Below the pieces are notes generated by a model. It worked only from the letters and a program-made list of their open reading frames with translations, searched no databases and was not told where the DNA came from. Below, piece after piece: positions 21,156 to 31,868 of a stretch of DNA of 64,000 nt. Position 1 is the stretch's first letter. Every line of letters begins with the position of its first letter. The stretch spans positions 50,244 to 114,243 of the forward strand of contig JAKZAN010000097.1 in assembly GCA_023053545.1 (NCBI GenBank), given 5' to 3'. This stretch comes from Lepidurus packardi. Taxonomy: Eukaryota > Arthropoda > Branchiopoda > Notostraca > Triopsidae. The position numbers and the translations under genes are program-made.

Positions 21156-24100
21156 ATGGCTACAAGTGACCTCGCCCCGACCGTAGACGTGCCGTTCGCA
21201 AACGACCTGAGGGGACTTAAACAAACGCGCACAAACGCCAAACGTACCCTCACTCGTGTTATCAACCGAATCTCCACCCATGTCGCTGAGCGAGGGAGTC
21301 GAAGTGCACTGAAGGTTCATCGTATCCACCTAACCGACGCTTTCGACGATTGTATGAACGCCCACCGAAACTATATGAGGCAAACCGACATCGAAGCCGA
21401 CATCGCATCATCGGACGACTGGGTCCAGGAAGTAGATGAAACTACACGGAGATGCTACACCGACATCGATGATTATTTAGCCTCAAGGGCGAATAGCGTC
21501 TCGTCTGTGTCGTCTCGGTCAACAGTACTCTCCTCCCCTCGCACTCTACTTTCCGAAGCTAAACGAAAATCGAAGGAAACGGAACTACGACTTCAACAAG
21601 CCGCGAGGGCTGAAGAAAATCGCCTGCAGGAGGCCGCGAGGCTTCGGAAGCTGCAAGCCGATTTAGAGGAACAATCGATTCGTATAGAATCAGCGAAGCA
21701 ACAACGCGCCCTAGCGGACGAGCTGGAACTCACCAACCTTCAAGTGGCGTTGTACGAGAGCGCCGTTGAAGAGGAAGAGCTGCCACCCGATGGCGAAGCT
21801 GAATGTACGAGACCAGAGAAGGCCACGCCCCCTATTACATCGTTACAATCACCACACGCTTCGCCAATAGCCCAGCAGGACAACCGTAATGACTTGGCTC
21901 TCCCACGATCTCCGAACCCCTTCCCTCGGAAAATCTCGTACCACCGACCGGACACCGACCCACCGCGCCCTGCAAACGGGCCGGCCGACATGCGAACTTT
22001 CGTTACCCAGCCCGATGAGTGGATTAGCGACACAGACGACCCAAACACACCAGCGTTGCCTTCCCAAGCAGCCCCTCTCTACGCGCCTTGGCTTGCAGGC
22101 GTCATGCCAAGGCTGGACCTGAATCCCTTTGATGGCGACCCGAGGGATTGGCCCCTCTTCATCGGAAATTCTAAAACACTAGTACACGACGTGGTGCCCT
22201 GTGACTCCCAACGAATCGCGATTCTACGTCAATTGCTGACGCCGAAGATCCGCGAAAGCATCGCAGAGACGCTACACAGCCCTGTGTTGTATCGACAAGC
22301 GTTAAGGGAGTTACAAGACCAGTACGGCCACCCCCACCTAGTGGCTCGCTCCTATGTCAAGACCCTCATTGACCTTCCGAATCTGAAGAATTACGATTTT
22401 GAGTCCCTAAAGACCTTTTCGCGAAAACTCCACGGATCGGTCACCACGTTACTCCTCAGCGGATACAAGCAGGAGTTATCATCGGCCGTCACATTGGAGC
22501 AACTGTTAGGTAAATTGCCCATGGGTATACGAAGCAGATGGGGTCGCCAGGTACTACGTCTAGAACCGCGACTTCCTACGTTATTAGACTTTGACTCTTG
22601 GCTCCAGTACGAGGTCAAGGCGGAGACACGAGTACGACCGATAGAGGGCAACACCGACATATATAAACCGAAAGGGAGCGAGGGTCACAAGACTAATAAA
22701 GCTGGATTGAAACCACGCAGGGACCAGACGCCATACCCGACGGTCCTCGCTACAAAATTAGCGGCCGAAGACACTGAAGGAAGCTGGGTTTGCTTCGCCT
22801 GCAAGGAGAAGCACCAAACGAAGGATTGCAAGAAGTTTACGTCCCTGTCTCCCTCCGAAAGAATCCGATTGGCGAAGGAAAATGGCATTTGTTTTCGCTG
22901 TTTGCGGAAAGGGCATATTGGCCGAGACTGCGCTTCTACGAAGGAGTGTGGTACGAGCGGTTGTAAGCGCTACCACCACCCTCTTCTCCATGACGCCCCA
23001 CGAGCCTTTGACCGGAAAGGTCCAAGCGATACAGCAAACCGAAATGGCCTTACATCCGGAGGTGACGCCGAAGACCCTGACGACAACCGACATGTTAACC
23101 ATGTGACAACAAATGCGAATAACATCGAGGTGTTATTGGCAGTAGTACCCGTCAGACTCCGCTCGGATAACACCTACCTCGACACCTTCGCTTTGCTAGA
23201 CAGCGGGAGCGAAGTCTCCTTGATCCGCCAGGACATCGCTGACAAGCTCCATCTCGAGGGCGGAACCGAAGTTCTGCGGATCGGGACCTTCCACGGCCAG
23301 GACCCAATCATGAATACCAGGAAGGTTACAGTTAAGGTCGAGTCCCTGGACCAGAACACGTGCCTTGACGTAATTGATGCCCTAACCGTACCAAAATTGA
23401 ATGTCTCAAGAAGATCAGTTAACTGGCCAAAATTAAAGACCCGATGGGCGCACCTGTCCGGCATTGACATCCCAGCCGTCGATTCGACACAGGTAACAGT
23501 GCTTCTGGGCATGGACGTCCCGGGAGCCCATCGCCAGTTGAAGCTCCGAACATCGAGAGAAACAGCAGCAGCTCCGATCGCGATACAGACTCCCTTCGGC
23601 TGGTGTGCAGTGGGCAAGATTCCCAAAGGTCGGATCACAGCGCCACCTAGCTGCAACCTCCTCAACCTACCATCTACAAGGGACGACCACCTGGATGAAC
23701 TGCTCGAAAAATTTTGGACCATCGAATCATTCGGAGTGGGTACGGCAAAGCGTCCAATCAGTCCAGACAACAGGAAGGCACTACAGATTTTTGAATCTAC
23801 CCTACGACACGACGGCAGCCACTATGAAGTCGGGTTACCGTGGAGATCATCGGATGTCGCTCTTCCCGATAATAGAAGTGCAGCGTTACGCCGCCTTTTC
23901 GCAATTGAGCGTAAGTTTGCACGCAATGAACGTTACGCCGCAACGTACGACGCCGTAATGTCCGAATATGCTTCACTGGGCCACGCTAGGAAGCTTTCAA
24001 GGGAGGAGTTGGACGGGCCAGCCGGCCGAACTTGGTATTTGCCACACCACGGGGTCGTGAACCCCAACAAGCCAGACAAGGTCCGAGTCGTGTTTGATGC

Positions 24101-27038
24101 GTCTGCGTCCTACGAAGGATCATCTTTGAACGCCAGCCTTTTACAAGGACCTGACTTGCTCGTAAGTCTCCCTGGGTTGCTGATACGCTTCCGTGAGAAT
24201 ATGGTGGCCGTTTCTTCGGATATCGAAAAGATGTTCCACCAAGTCAGAGTAAGATCCGAAGATAAAAATGTACTGCGTTTCCTTTGGAGAAGCCCAAAGG
24301 ACAAATCCGCACCACACACCTACCAGATGAACGTACAGATTTTTGGCGCCGTTTCGTCACCGTCAATATGCATGTACGTACTTAACAAGACCGCGGAAGA
24401 CTTCGGAACAAGCCAACCAAATCTAATGGAAAAGGTACAACGGAACTTCTACGTTGATAATTATCTAGACTCTCTGGATACCGAAGAGGAAGCAATTGCG
24501 GCTTCTAAACAACTGACTGCTCTGCTTTCCAAGGGAGGATTCAGGCTGACAAAATGGCTCTCGAGCTCTCGCACCGTAGTAGCGTCCTTTCCAGTGAACG
24601 AACTTGCGAATCCGAAAATGAATATTGACCTCGACGATCTCCCAATTGAGCGAGCATTGGGAGTGTTATGGAACGCCGAAACCGACACCTTTGGATTCAA
24701 TACTACGGTAAGCCGCGAAGTCACGAACCCGACAAAGAGACAGGTCCTAAGAACCATAGCTAGCATCTTCGACCCCCTTGGCTTCCTGTCGCCTATAATT
24801 TTAGCGGCGAAGTCCATCATGCAGGAGGTATGGCGACAACGCCTTGACTGGGACGACAAATTACCCTCCCCCTTGCAGGATGTATGGAACACCTGGGTAT
24901 CCGAACTTGAACACCTGACGGACTTCAGCATCCCGCGATATCTACGCTTTGGCCAGACCTTGGGTTCTGTACAGCTCCACACGTTCGGAGATGCCTCGGA
25001 AACGGGGTACGGCGCCGTTTCGTATCTTCGATTCGCAGACACAGCCGGAGCAGTCGTAGTGTCCTTGGTCATGTCTAAGGCAAGAGTAGCCCCGGTAAAA
25101 CGGGTCACTATACCACGCCTTGAGCTCTTAGGAGCTGTGACCGCCACTAGACTGGCTAACTTCATCGCGACAGAACTGCGAATCAAGCTGAACGAAGTAT
25201 TCTTCTGGACGGACTCAACCACAGTCCTCAAATGGATAAACTCTCGCACATGTAGATTTACAACTTTCGTAGCCAATCGCGTAGGCGAGATAATTGAAAC
25301 CAGTCGACCCGGCCAGTGGAACCACGTCCCTGGATTAAGCAACCCAGCTGATCTCTGCAGCAGAGGCACCTCCGTCACTAGTCTGACTAATCAGCGACTT
25401 TGGTTCGAAGGCCCGGAATTTCTGAAAAGGGTCCCAGAAGATTGGCCGATGGGATTTAAGCTGGACCAAACTCCCGAACACGACGACCCGGAAATTGTAC
25501 CCTTGAAATGGATCGGTCTACTCACGTCATTGGAGGAACCCCTTCTCGACTTGTTCTGGAGGATCGGCAATTTGAGTCGTTTGAAACGTGTCGTCGCCTA
25601 CGTGCAACGTTTCATCCGAAACTGTCGCTCAGACAGATGCGCACGAATCCTTGGACCGTTACAAGTCTCTGAAGCCAGTAATGCACTGCGAACCTGCCTA
25701 GGTGTAGCGCAAAGAAACGCGTTTATGGTAGAAACGCTTGCGTTAAGGACCAGAAAGCCTATTAGGTCTGATTCGCGACTACTGAAACTCACACCGTACA
25801 TTGATGCCGACGGTATTATTCGGGCCGATGGCAGAATACGCCACGTCCAAATTGACCCCAACACGAAAAACCCGATACTCCTGTGTCCGAAAAGCCCACT
25901 AACGCGATTGGTAATTCTGGACTGTCACGAGCGAACGCTTCATTCCTCAACCGAACGGACACTGGCCGAGTTACAACGAAACTATTGGGTGCTTAAGGGA
26001 AGGCAGACTGTCAAGCATCTTATTCGACACTGCGCGATGTGCAAACGACTGAGAACACAACCCGAAGTCCCGCTTATGGCAGCATTACCGAAACAACGTC
26101 TGGAAGCCTTTAAGCCGCCTTTTACGAACACGGGAGTTGATTTTTTTGGACCGCTCAACGTAGTCATACACAGGAGAGTACACAAGCGTTACGGCTGTTT
26201 ATTCACTTGTCTAGTCACGCGAGCGGTTCACATTGAAATTGCTCAGAGTCTGGACACCGACTCGTTTATTTTAGCCTTACGACGTTTCATCGGCCGGCGA
26301 GGATGCCCGGCTGTATGTTACAGCGACAACGGCACGAATTTCGTGGCCGCCGAGCGCGAACTCAGAGAATGTCTCTCCCACCTGAACAAAAGCCGAATCT
26401 ACGAAACTGCCCTTCAGCGCGGCATCACTTGGCATTTCTCCCCCCCTTCATCGCCACACTTCGGTGGAGTTTGGGAGCGTTTAGTGCGTTCGGCTAAGTC
26501 CGCTTTGCGCTATACCCTAAACAAGCGAACCGTGAACGAAGAAGTTTTAGCAACAGTTATGGCGGAAGTCGAGTCCCTAATTAATGGACGCCCCTTGACT
26601 CATGTAAGCTTAGACCACGCAGACCTAGACCCACTCACGCCAAATCACTTCCTCCTGGGCAGGCCCAACCCAAACATACCGCCTGACATTTTTTGTGAAG
26701 ACGAGGTAGACTCGAGGAAGAGATGGCGTTGTTCCCAGGCGATTGTCGAATTGTTCTGGCGAAGATGGATGCGCGAATATGTTCCTACCCTTATCGAGAG
26801 ACGTAAGTGGCTTCGTGATAGGCGTAACATCCGAGAAGACGACGTGGTCCTCATCGTCGACAAGAATTCGCCAAGGGGACATTGGCCGCTAGGTCGCGTG
26901 ATCAAGCCACTACCCGGGCCGGACGGAGTAGTACGCGCAGCGCGTGTGAAGACCGCTACCGGTGAGTTGGTACGACCTGTGGCTAAGCTATGCCTTCTGG
27001 AAGAAGCCGACTACGAGGGTGAAGTACGGCGAGACTAG
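21156..27038 (+). CDS. BEL/Pao Gag-Pol polyprotein, intact, 1,960 residues
   Basis: A single frame encodes the whole replication machinery, with ATG 62 bp after the LTR. In order: a coiled-coil, Arg/Glu-rich gag N-terminus (about 1-250); capsid-like DUF1759 region (about 310-490); zinc knuckles, including C546/C549 and a CX2CX4HX4C at C579, C582, H587, C592; aspartic protease with LLDSGSE (D682); and reverse transcriptase with DIEKMFHQV and the catalytic box FYVDN (1098-1102). RNase H follows with TFGDASETGYGAV and a later WTDST. The integrase zinc site reads as H-H-C-C (RTLHSSTERTL to HCAMCKRL), with catalytic D1662, D1724, E1774. A DUF5641-like C-terminus (WPLGRV) ends the protein. There is no stop or frameshift and the length is normal for BEL/Pao. 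The only oddity is YVDN in place of YVDD in RT. Codon use is much more GC-rich than the satellite around it. Confidence 0.95.
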   Translation: MATSDLAPTVDVPFANDLRGLKQTRTNAKRTLTRVINRISTHVAERGSRSALKVHRIHLTDAFDDCMNAHRNYMRQTDIEADIASSDDWVQEVDETTRRCYTDIDDYLASRANSVSSVSSRSTVLSSPRTLLSEAKRKSKETELRLQQAARAEENRLQEAARLRKLQADLEEQSIRIESAKQQRALADELELTNLQVALYESAVEEEELPPDGEAECTRPEKATPPITSLQSPHASPIAQQDNRNDLALPRSPNPFPRKISYHRPDTDPPRPANGPADMRTFVTQPDEWISDTDDPNTPALPSQAAPLYAPWLAGVMPRLDLNPFDGDPRDWPLFIGNSKTLVHDVVPCDSQRIAILRQLLTPKIRESIAETLHSPVLYRQALRELQDQYGHPHLVARSYVKTLIDLPNLKNYDFESLKTFSRKLHGSVTTLLLSGYKQELSSAVTLEQLLGKLPMGIRSRWGRQVLRLEPRLPTLLDFDSWLQYEVKAETRVRPIEGNTDIYKPKGSEGHKTNKAGLKPRRDQTPYPTVLATKLAAEDTEGSWVCFACKEKHQTKDCKKFTSLSPSERIRLAKENGICFRCLRKGHIGRDCASTKECGTSGCKRYHHPLLHDAPRAFDRKGPSDTANRNGLTSGGDAEDPDDNRHVNHVTTNANNIEVLLAVVPVRLRSDNTYLDTFALLDSGSEVSLIRQDIADKLHLEGGTEVLRIGTFHGQDPIMNTRKVTVKVESLDQNTCLDVIDALTVPKLNVSRRSVNWPKLKTRWAHLSGIDIPAVDSTQVTVLLGMDVPGAHRQLKLRTSRETAAAPIAIQTPFGWCAVGKIPKGRITAPPSCNLLNLPSTRDDHLDELLEKFWTIESFGVGTAKRPISPDNRKALQIFESTLRHDGSHYEVGLPWRSSDVALPDNRSAALRRLFAIERKFARNERYAATYDAVMSEYASLGHARKLSREELDGPAGRTWYLPHHGVVNPNKPDKVRVVFDASASYEGSSLNASLLQGPDLLVSLPGLLIRFRENMVAVSSDIEKMFHQVRVRSEDKNVLRFLWRSPKDKSAPHTYQMNVQIFGAVSSPSICMYVLNKTAEDFGTSQPNLMEKVQRNFYVDNYLDSLDTEEEAIAASKQLTALLSKGGFRLTKWLSSSRTVVASFPVNELANPKMNIDLDDLPIERALGVLWNAETDTFGFNTTVSREVTNPTKRQVLRTIASIFDPLGFLSPIILAAKSIMQEVWRQRLDWDDKLPSPLQDVWNTWVSELEHLTDFSIPRYLRFGQTLGSVQLHTFGDASETGYGAVSYLRFADTAGAVVVSLVMSKARVAPVKRVTIPRLELLGAVTATRLANFIATELRIKLNEVFFWTDSTTVLKWINSRTCRFTTFVANRVGEIIETSRPGQWNHVPGLSNPADLCSRGTSVTSLTNQRLWFEGPEFLKRVPEDWPMGFKLDQTPEHDDPEIVPLKWIGLLTSLEEPLLDLFWRIGNLSRLKRVVAYVQRFIRNCRSDRCARILGPLQVSEASNALRTCLGVAQRNAFMVETLALRTRKPIRSDSRLLKLTPYIDADGIIRADGRIRHVQIDPNTKNPILLCPKSPLTRLVILDCHERTLHSSTERTLAELQRNYWVLKGRQTVKHLIRHCAMCKRLRTQPEVPLMAALPKQRLEAFKPPFTNTGVDFFGPLNVVIHRRVHKRYGCLFTCLVTRAVHIEIAQSLDTDSFILALRRFIGRRGCPAVCYSDNGTNFVAAERELRECLSHLNKSRIYETALQRGITWHFSPPSSPHFGGVWERLVRSAKSALRYTLNKRTVNEEVLATVMAEVESLINGRPLTHVSLDHADLDPLTPNHFLLGRPNPNIPPDIFCEDEVDSRKRWRCSQAIVELFWRRWMREYVPTLIERRKWLRDRRNIREDDVVLIVDKNSPRGHWPLGRVIKPLPGPDGVVRAARVKTATGELVRPVAKLCLLEEADYEGEVRRD

Positions 27039-27067
27039 TGTTTCTATACAAGAAACAGGGCCGGCGA
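27039..27067 (+). promoter_or_regulatory. Short 3' leader with weak polypurine tract
   Basis: Between the TAG stop and the 3' LTR is AAGAAACAGGG followed by CCGGCGA. This is the only place for the plus-strand primer. It is an unusually interrupted polypurine tract. Confidence 0.5.
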
Positions 27068-27366
27068 TGTTACGGACAAGTCCGTAAAAGGTTGTTTCCT
27101 CGCACAACCGCACCGAAACTAGCCGGAGGCCCCCTATACCTACGCACATAGGTATAAGGGGGGATTGCGAAACCATCAGCGCTTTTCCCCTGCAAAAACG
27201 GAAAAGGACAGTTGCTCGAGAGAAGCGGTGACGAACAGACCTGCTAGACGTGTTGTTTCAGTTGTTGTTCCTCATTTTCAGTTTCAGTTTCATTTATATT
27301 CCCATGTATGTGGTTAATAAATTAGTAAACAAGAACCGAACCCAATGTTACTAGAGCTAGGTAACA
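27068..27366 (+). repeat. 3' LTR of the BEL/Pao element
   Basis: Same 299 bp as the 5' LTR with no difference found by eye. It is followed directly by the CCGAC duplication and then by satellite in the register that the 5' flank left off. Confidence 0.96.
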
Positions 27367-30210
27367 CCGACTTAATTAATTCCTTAAGGAATTAATTAAT
27401 TCCTTACGGACTGAATTAATTCATTACAGACTGAAATGACTCCTTACTTACTGAATTAATTCTTTACGGAATGAATTAATTCCTTACGGACTGAATTAAT
27501 TCCTTACTTACTGATTTAATTCCTTAGAGACTGAATTAATTCCTTACGGACTGAATCAATTCCTTACCGACTTAATTAATTCCTTAAGGAATTAATTAAT
27601 TCCTTACGGACTTAATTAATTCATTACAGACTGAAATGACTCCTTACTTACTGAATTAATTCCTTACGGAATGAATTAATTCCTTACGGACTGAATTAAT
27701 TCCTTACTTACTGAATTAATTCCTTACCGACTTAATGAATTCCTTACGGAATGAATTAATGCGTTACGTACTGTATTAGTTCCTTACGGACTTAATTAAT
27801 TCATTACGGACTGAATTAATTTCTTACGGACTTAATTATTTCCTTAAGGACTGAATTAATTCCTTACGGACTGAATTAATTCCTTACGGACTGAATCATT
27901 TCCTTACCGACTTAATTAATTCCTTAAGGAATTAATTAATTCCTTATGGACTGAATTATTTCCTTACGGATTGAATTAATTCCTTACCGACTTAATTAAT
28001 TCCTTACGGAATTAATTAATGCTTTACGTACTGAATTACTTCCTTACGGACTGAATTAATTCCTTACGTACTGAATTAATTTCTTACGGACTGAATTAAT
28101 TCTTTACGGACTTAATTAATCCATTACAAACTGAATTTATTCCTTACGGACTGAAATCATTCTTTAGGATTGATTGAATTCCTTACTTACTGAATTAATT
28201 CCTTACGGATTGAATTAATTCCTTAACTAATGAATTAATTCCTTACCTAATGAATTAATTCCTTACGGCCTGATTTAGTTCCTTACAGACTGAAATAATT
28301 CCTTACGGACTGAATTAATTCCTTAAGGACTGAATTAGCTCCTTACGGACTGAATTATTTCATAACGGAATGAATTAATTCCTTAAGGAATGAATTAATT
28401 CCTTACGGACTTGATTAATTCATTTCGGACTGAAATAATTCCTTACGGACTGAATTAATTCATTACGGACTGCATTAATTCCTTACGGACTGAATTAATT
28501 CTCTACTGACCTAATTAATTCCTTACGGAATTAATTAGTTCCTTACGGAATGAATTAATTCCTTACGGAATGAATTAATTCCTTACGGAATGAATTAATT
28601 CCTTACGGACCTAATTAATTCCTTACGGACTTAATTAGTTAATTACGGACTTAATTAATTCATACGGACTGAACTAATTCCTTACGGACTTAATTAATTG
28701 CTTACGGTCTGAATTAATTCCTTACGGACTGAATTATTTCTTTACGGAATGAATCAATTCCTTACCGACTTAAATAATTCCTTAAGGAATGAATTAATTC
28801 CTTATGGACTGAATTAATTCCTTACGGACTGAATTAATTCCTTACCGACTTAATTAAGTCATAACGGAATGAATTAATGCTTTACGTACTGAATTAGTTC
28901 CTTACGGACTTTATTAATTCATTAGTACTTAATTAATTATTTACGGAATGAATTAATTTATTACGGACAGAATTTGTTCATTACGGACAGCATTATTTCC
29001 TTACGGACTTAACTAATACATTACGGACTGAAATAATTCCTTACGGCCTGATTTAATTCCTTACAGACTGAATTAATCCTTACGGACTTAATTATTCCTT
29101 ATGGGCTGAATTTTTTCCTTACATACTGAATTAATTCCGTACGTACTTAATTAATTCCTTACAGACTGAATTAATTTATTACGGACAGAATTAGTTCATT
29201 ACGGACTTAATTAATTCCTAACGGACTTAATTAATTCCTTACGGACTTAATTAATTCCTTGCGGACTGAATTAATTCCTTACGGACTGAATGATTTCTTT
29301 AAGATTGATTGATTTCCTTACTTACTGAATTAATTCTTTACGGACTGAATTATTTCCTTACGGAATGAATTAATTCCTTACCTCCTGATTTAATTCCTTA
29401 CAGACTGAATTAATTCCTTACGGACTGAATTAATTCCTTACGGACTGAATTAATTCTTTACGGACTGAATTAATTCCTTACGGACTGAATTAATTCCTTA
29501 CAGAATGAATTAATTCCTTACGGCCTGATTTAATTCCTTACGGACTTAATTAATCCATTACAAACTGAGTTATTCCTTACGGGCTGAATTATTTCCTTAC
29601 ATACTGAAATAATTCCTTACGTACTTAATTAATTCCTTACAGACTGAATTAATTTATTACGGACAGAATTAGTTCATTACGGACTTAATTAATTCCTTAC
29701 GGACTTAATTAATTATTTAGGGAATGAATTAATTTACTACGGACAGAATTTGTTCATTACGGACAGCATTATTTCCTTACGGACTTAACTAATTCATTAC
29801 GGACTGAAATAATTCCTTACGGCCTGATTTAATTCCTTACAGACTGAATTAATCCTTACGGACTTAATTATTCCTTACAGACTGAATTAATCCTTACGGA
29901 CTTAATTATTCCTTACAGGCTGAATTATTTCCTTACATACTGAATTAATTCCGTACGTGCTTAATTAATTCCTTGCGGACTGAATTAATTCCTTACGGAC
30001 TGCATTAATTCTTTAAGATTGATGGAATTCCTTACTTACTTAATTATTTCTTTACGGACTGAATTAATACCTTACGGAATGAATTAATTCCTTACGGCCT
30101 GATTTAATTCCTTACAGACTGAATTAATTCCTTACGGACTGAATTAATTCCTTACGGAATGAATTAATTCCTTACGGACTGAATTAATTCCTTACGGACT
30201 GAATCAATTC
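27367..30210 (+). repeat. 20-bp satellite, block 2
   Basis: Same monomer and orientation as block 1. The first 250 bp after the retrotransposon match block 1 from 19557 onward almost exactly, showing that the two segments are copies of one higher-order unit. The block ends in GAATCAATTC at the start of the LINE. Confidence 0.97.
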
Positions 30211-30473
30211 ATTTCATTCAATTCAGATCAGACGTTATCACAGACGTGCAGACGTGCAGACGTGATTCCGTGTGCTCTCGAACTTTTGCCTTTTCTGTAC
30301 GATACGAGTCAGTAAAAGTCTCTAAAACATAGTTCTCCTGTTGAGTTAAGTGTTCTTGTTAAAATTTTCATAAGTGTTGGATCCCTGACAGTGTTGGATT
30401 GCCTGTGGTTAATTTGTTACAATTCTCATAAGTGCTGGTCTGCCTGTGGTTGTTTTGCTGACGGGGCCTGCCT
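30211..30473 (+). promoter_or_regulatory. LINE 5' UTR, likely internal promoter
   Basis: Contains three tandem CAGACGTG copies (about 30241-30264). A longer imperfect direct repeat is visible as CATAAGTGTTGG and CATAAGTGCTGG (about 30371 and 30428), each followed by GCCTGTGGTT. Iterated 5' UTR motifs are common in LINE promoters; the promoter role is inferred. Confidence 0.55.
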
Positions 30474-31811
30474 ATGGAGGGGGCGGTCCCCGAACAAACT
30501 CGAAAGAAAACAATGGAAAACGTTTGCTCTCAAGCGCATGAACAGGCTACCAAAACTACAGAAATTGTTCGTTCCCAAACGCAAGACCAGGCCAACATGG
30601 TTCGATGTATCACCTGTCAAAACACGTTTGTAAAAGATCATCCTGCTGCGAAGAACTGCAAGAGTTGTCGCCAGCAAAAAACGGCCGTATCGAGCGGTGA
30701 ACCTTTGCGAAAACGTTCGGAGTCAGATCCATCATTACCTCTTCAATTGCAGGAATTTCAAAAGGGTCTAAAAGAAAGATTCAGCTGTCTGAAAGCTAAG
30801 GTCGATACCTTACTTCCCCTAGCGGAATTAGTCCCAATTCTGATAGACGAAATTCGACTTCTGCGAGAGGAGCTGGACAAACGTCCTCAAGCTCCTCATG
30901 AGCAAGTGACCAGGCACTGGCCTAATCAAGCACCAGCTACCCCTCAATTAGGCAAGGATAATCAAGATGATGATGGAGACTTGGAAACGCTCTTTATACA
31001 GCAAGAAGATGTTAAAAAGAGAGCCAGCAAGGTTCCCCGTATGGGTTTACTTAAAATGATTGACGACGACTTCAGGGCTGCTAAGATCCCAAATCCTGTA
31101 CTGGCACACCAAACACAAAGCGGGAATATCAAACTCGTCTTTAAGAGTCACGATGAAAAGCTTGAAGCGGAACCGTTACTCAAGAAAGTAGTCTTACCCA
31201 CACTTGGCCCGGTAAGAATGATCTCAAGAAAATTGAACTTAAGCGTAGTAGTACACCAACTACCTAGGGACCAGAATTACCAAGAAATTTGTCAACATCT
31301 GTCCGAAAAAAATTCAAGTCTGAACGTCGTATTCAATGCAGAAAAAGTTAAATGGCTAAATCCCAGCAGTAAGAAGGCCTATGGGTCTCTATTGGTCTCG
31401 TGTGACTGCATTGAGAAGAAGGCAAATCTGCTGCGGGCTGGAATGCTCTTTGCCTTTAATAGGCGAATTAAAGTAGAAGACAACAACCCCCCTCAGTATC
31501 ATCAATGCTTTCACTGTCAAGCATACGGCCACGTAGCCGCGGTATGCCGAGATAAAGAACCAACTTGTGGAAAATGTGCCCAAAAACATGACACAAGGAA
31601 ATGTTTGGAGGATACCAAAAAATGTGTGAATTGCAAAGGCGAACACTTTGCTTTTGACGCAAGTTGCCCTATTAGACAGAAAGAGAAGAAGGAGAGAGAA
31701 CAAAAATCGCACAATGCGCGCTCAGGCGCTGGTAACTATCCTAGTTTATCCACGAACCAGCGTGTAGAAAAATCGTCGAACGCAGTTGCACCTATCTCTC
31801 AGCAGGATTGA
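30474..31811 (+). CDS. LINE ORF1, RNA-binding zinc-knuckle protein
   Basis: ORF1 proteins coat the LINE RNA and help form the retrotransposition particle. This 445-residue frame has an N-terminal C45-X2-C48-X13-C62-X2-C65 cluster, likely a treble-clef or PHD-like zinc site. A basic/coiled-coil region (about 95-145) and an RRM-like middle (about 195-330) follow. The C-terminus carries CCHC knuckles (CFHCQAYGHVAAVC from C345, then CGKCAQKHDTRKC and CVNCKGEHFAFDASC) and ends in a Lys/Glu-rich tail. The stop is TGA at 31809-31811, in the same frame as ORF2. Similar gag-like knuckle proteins occur in Jockey, I and CR1 elements. Confidence 0.85.
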   Translation: MEGAVPEQTRKKTMENVCSQAHEQATKTTEIVRSQTQDQANMVRCITCQNTFVKDHPAAKNCKSCRQQKTAVSSGEPLRKRSESDPSLPLQLQEFQKGLKERFSCLKAKVDTLLPLAELVPILIDEIRLLREELDKRPQAPHEQVTRHWPNQAPATPQLGKDNQDDDGDLETLFIQQEDVKKRASKVPRMGLLKMIDDDFRAAKIPNPVLAHQTQSGNIKLVFKSHDEKLEAEPLLKKVVLPTLGPVRMISRKLNLSVVVHQLPRDQNYQEICQHLSEKNSSLNVVFNAEKVKWLNPSSKKAYGSLLVSCDCIEKKANLLRAGMLFAFNRRIKVEDNNPPQYHQCFHCQAYGHVAAVCRDKEPTCGKCAQKHDTRKCLEDTKKCVNCKGEHFAFDASCPIRQKEKKEREQKSHNARSGAGNYPSLSTNQRVEKSSNAVAPISQQD

Positions 31812-31868
31812 CATAACTCCAGGGCAAAGCCTTCCAGATTAAAGACCAAGAACCGGGATTTAAAATGT

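Larger units (their letters stand above)
20795..27366 (+). mobile_element. Complete BEL/Pao LTR retrotransposon
   Basis: A 6,572-bp element with two 299-bp LTRs, a primer-binding site, one full gag-pol frame and flanking 5-bp duplications CCGAC (20790-20794 and 27367-27371). The LTRs look identical base for base when read side by side, which implies a recent insertion. All domains needed for autonomous movement are present and no env follows. It sits in the same orientation as the surrounding satellite monomers and interrupts one of them. Confidence 0.96.

Noticed and set aside
24461..25378. Long minus-strand open frame of 305 codons inside the BEL element
   Set aside because: It is antisense to conserved RT/RNase H sequence, has no recognisable motif and is explained by the GC-rich codon pattern of the plus frame.
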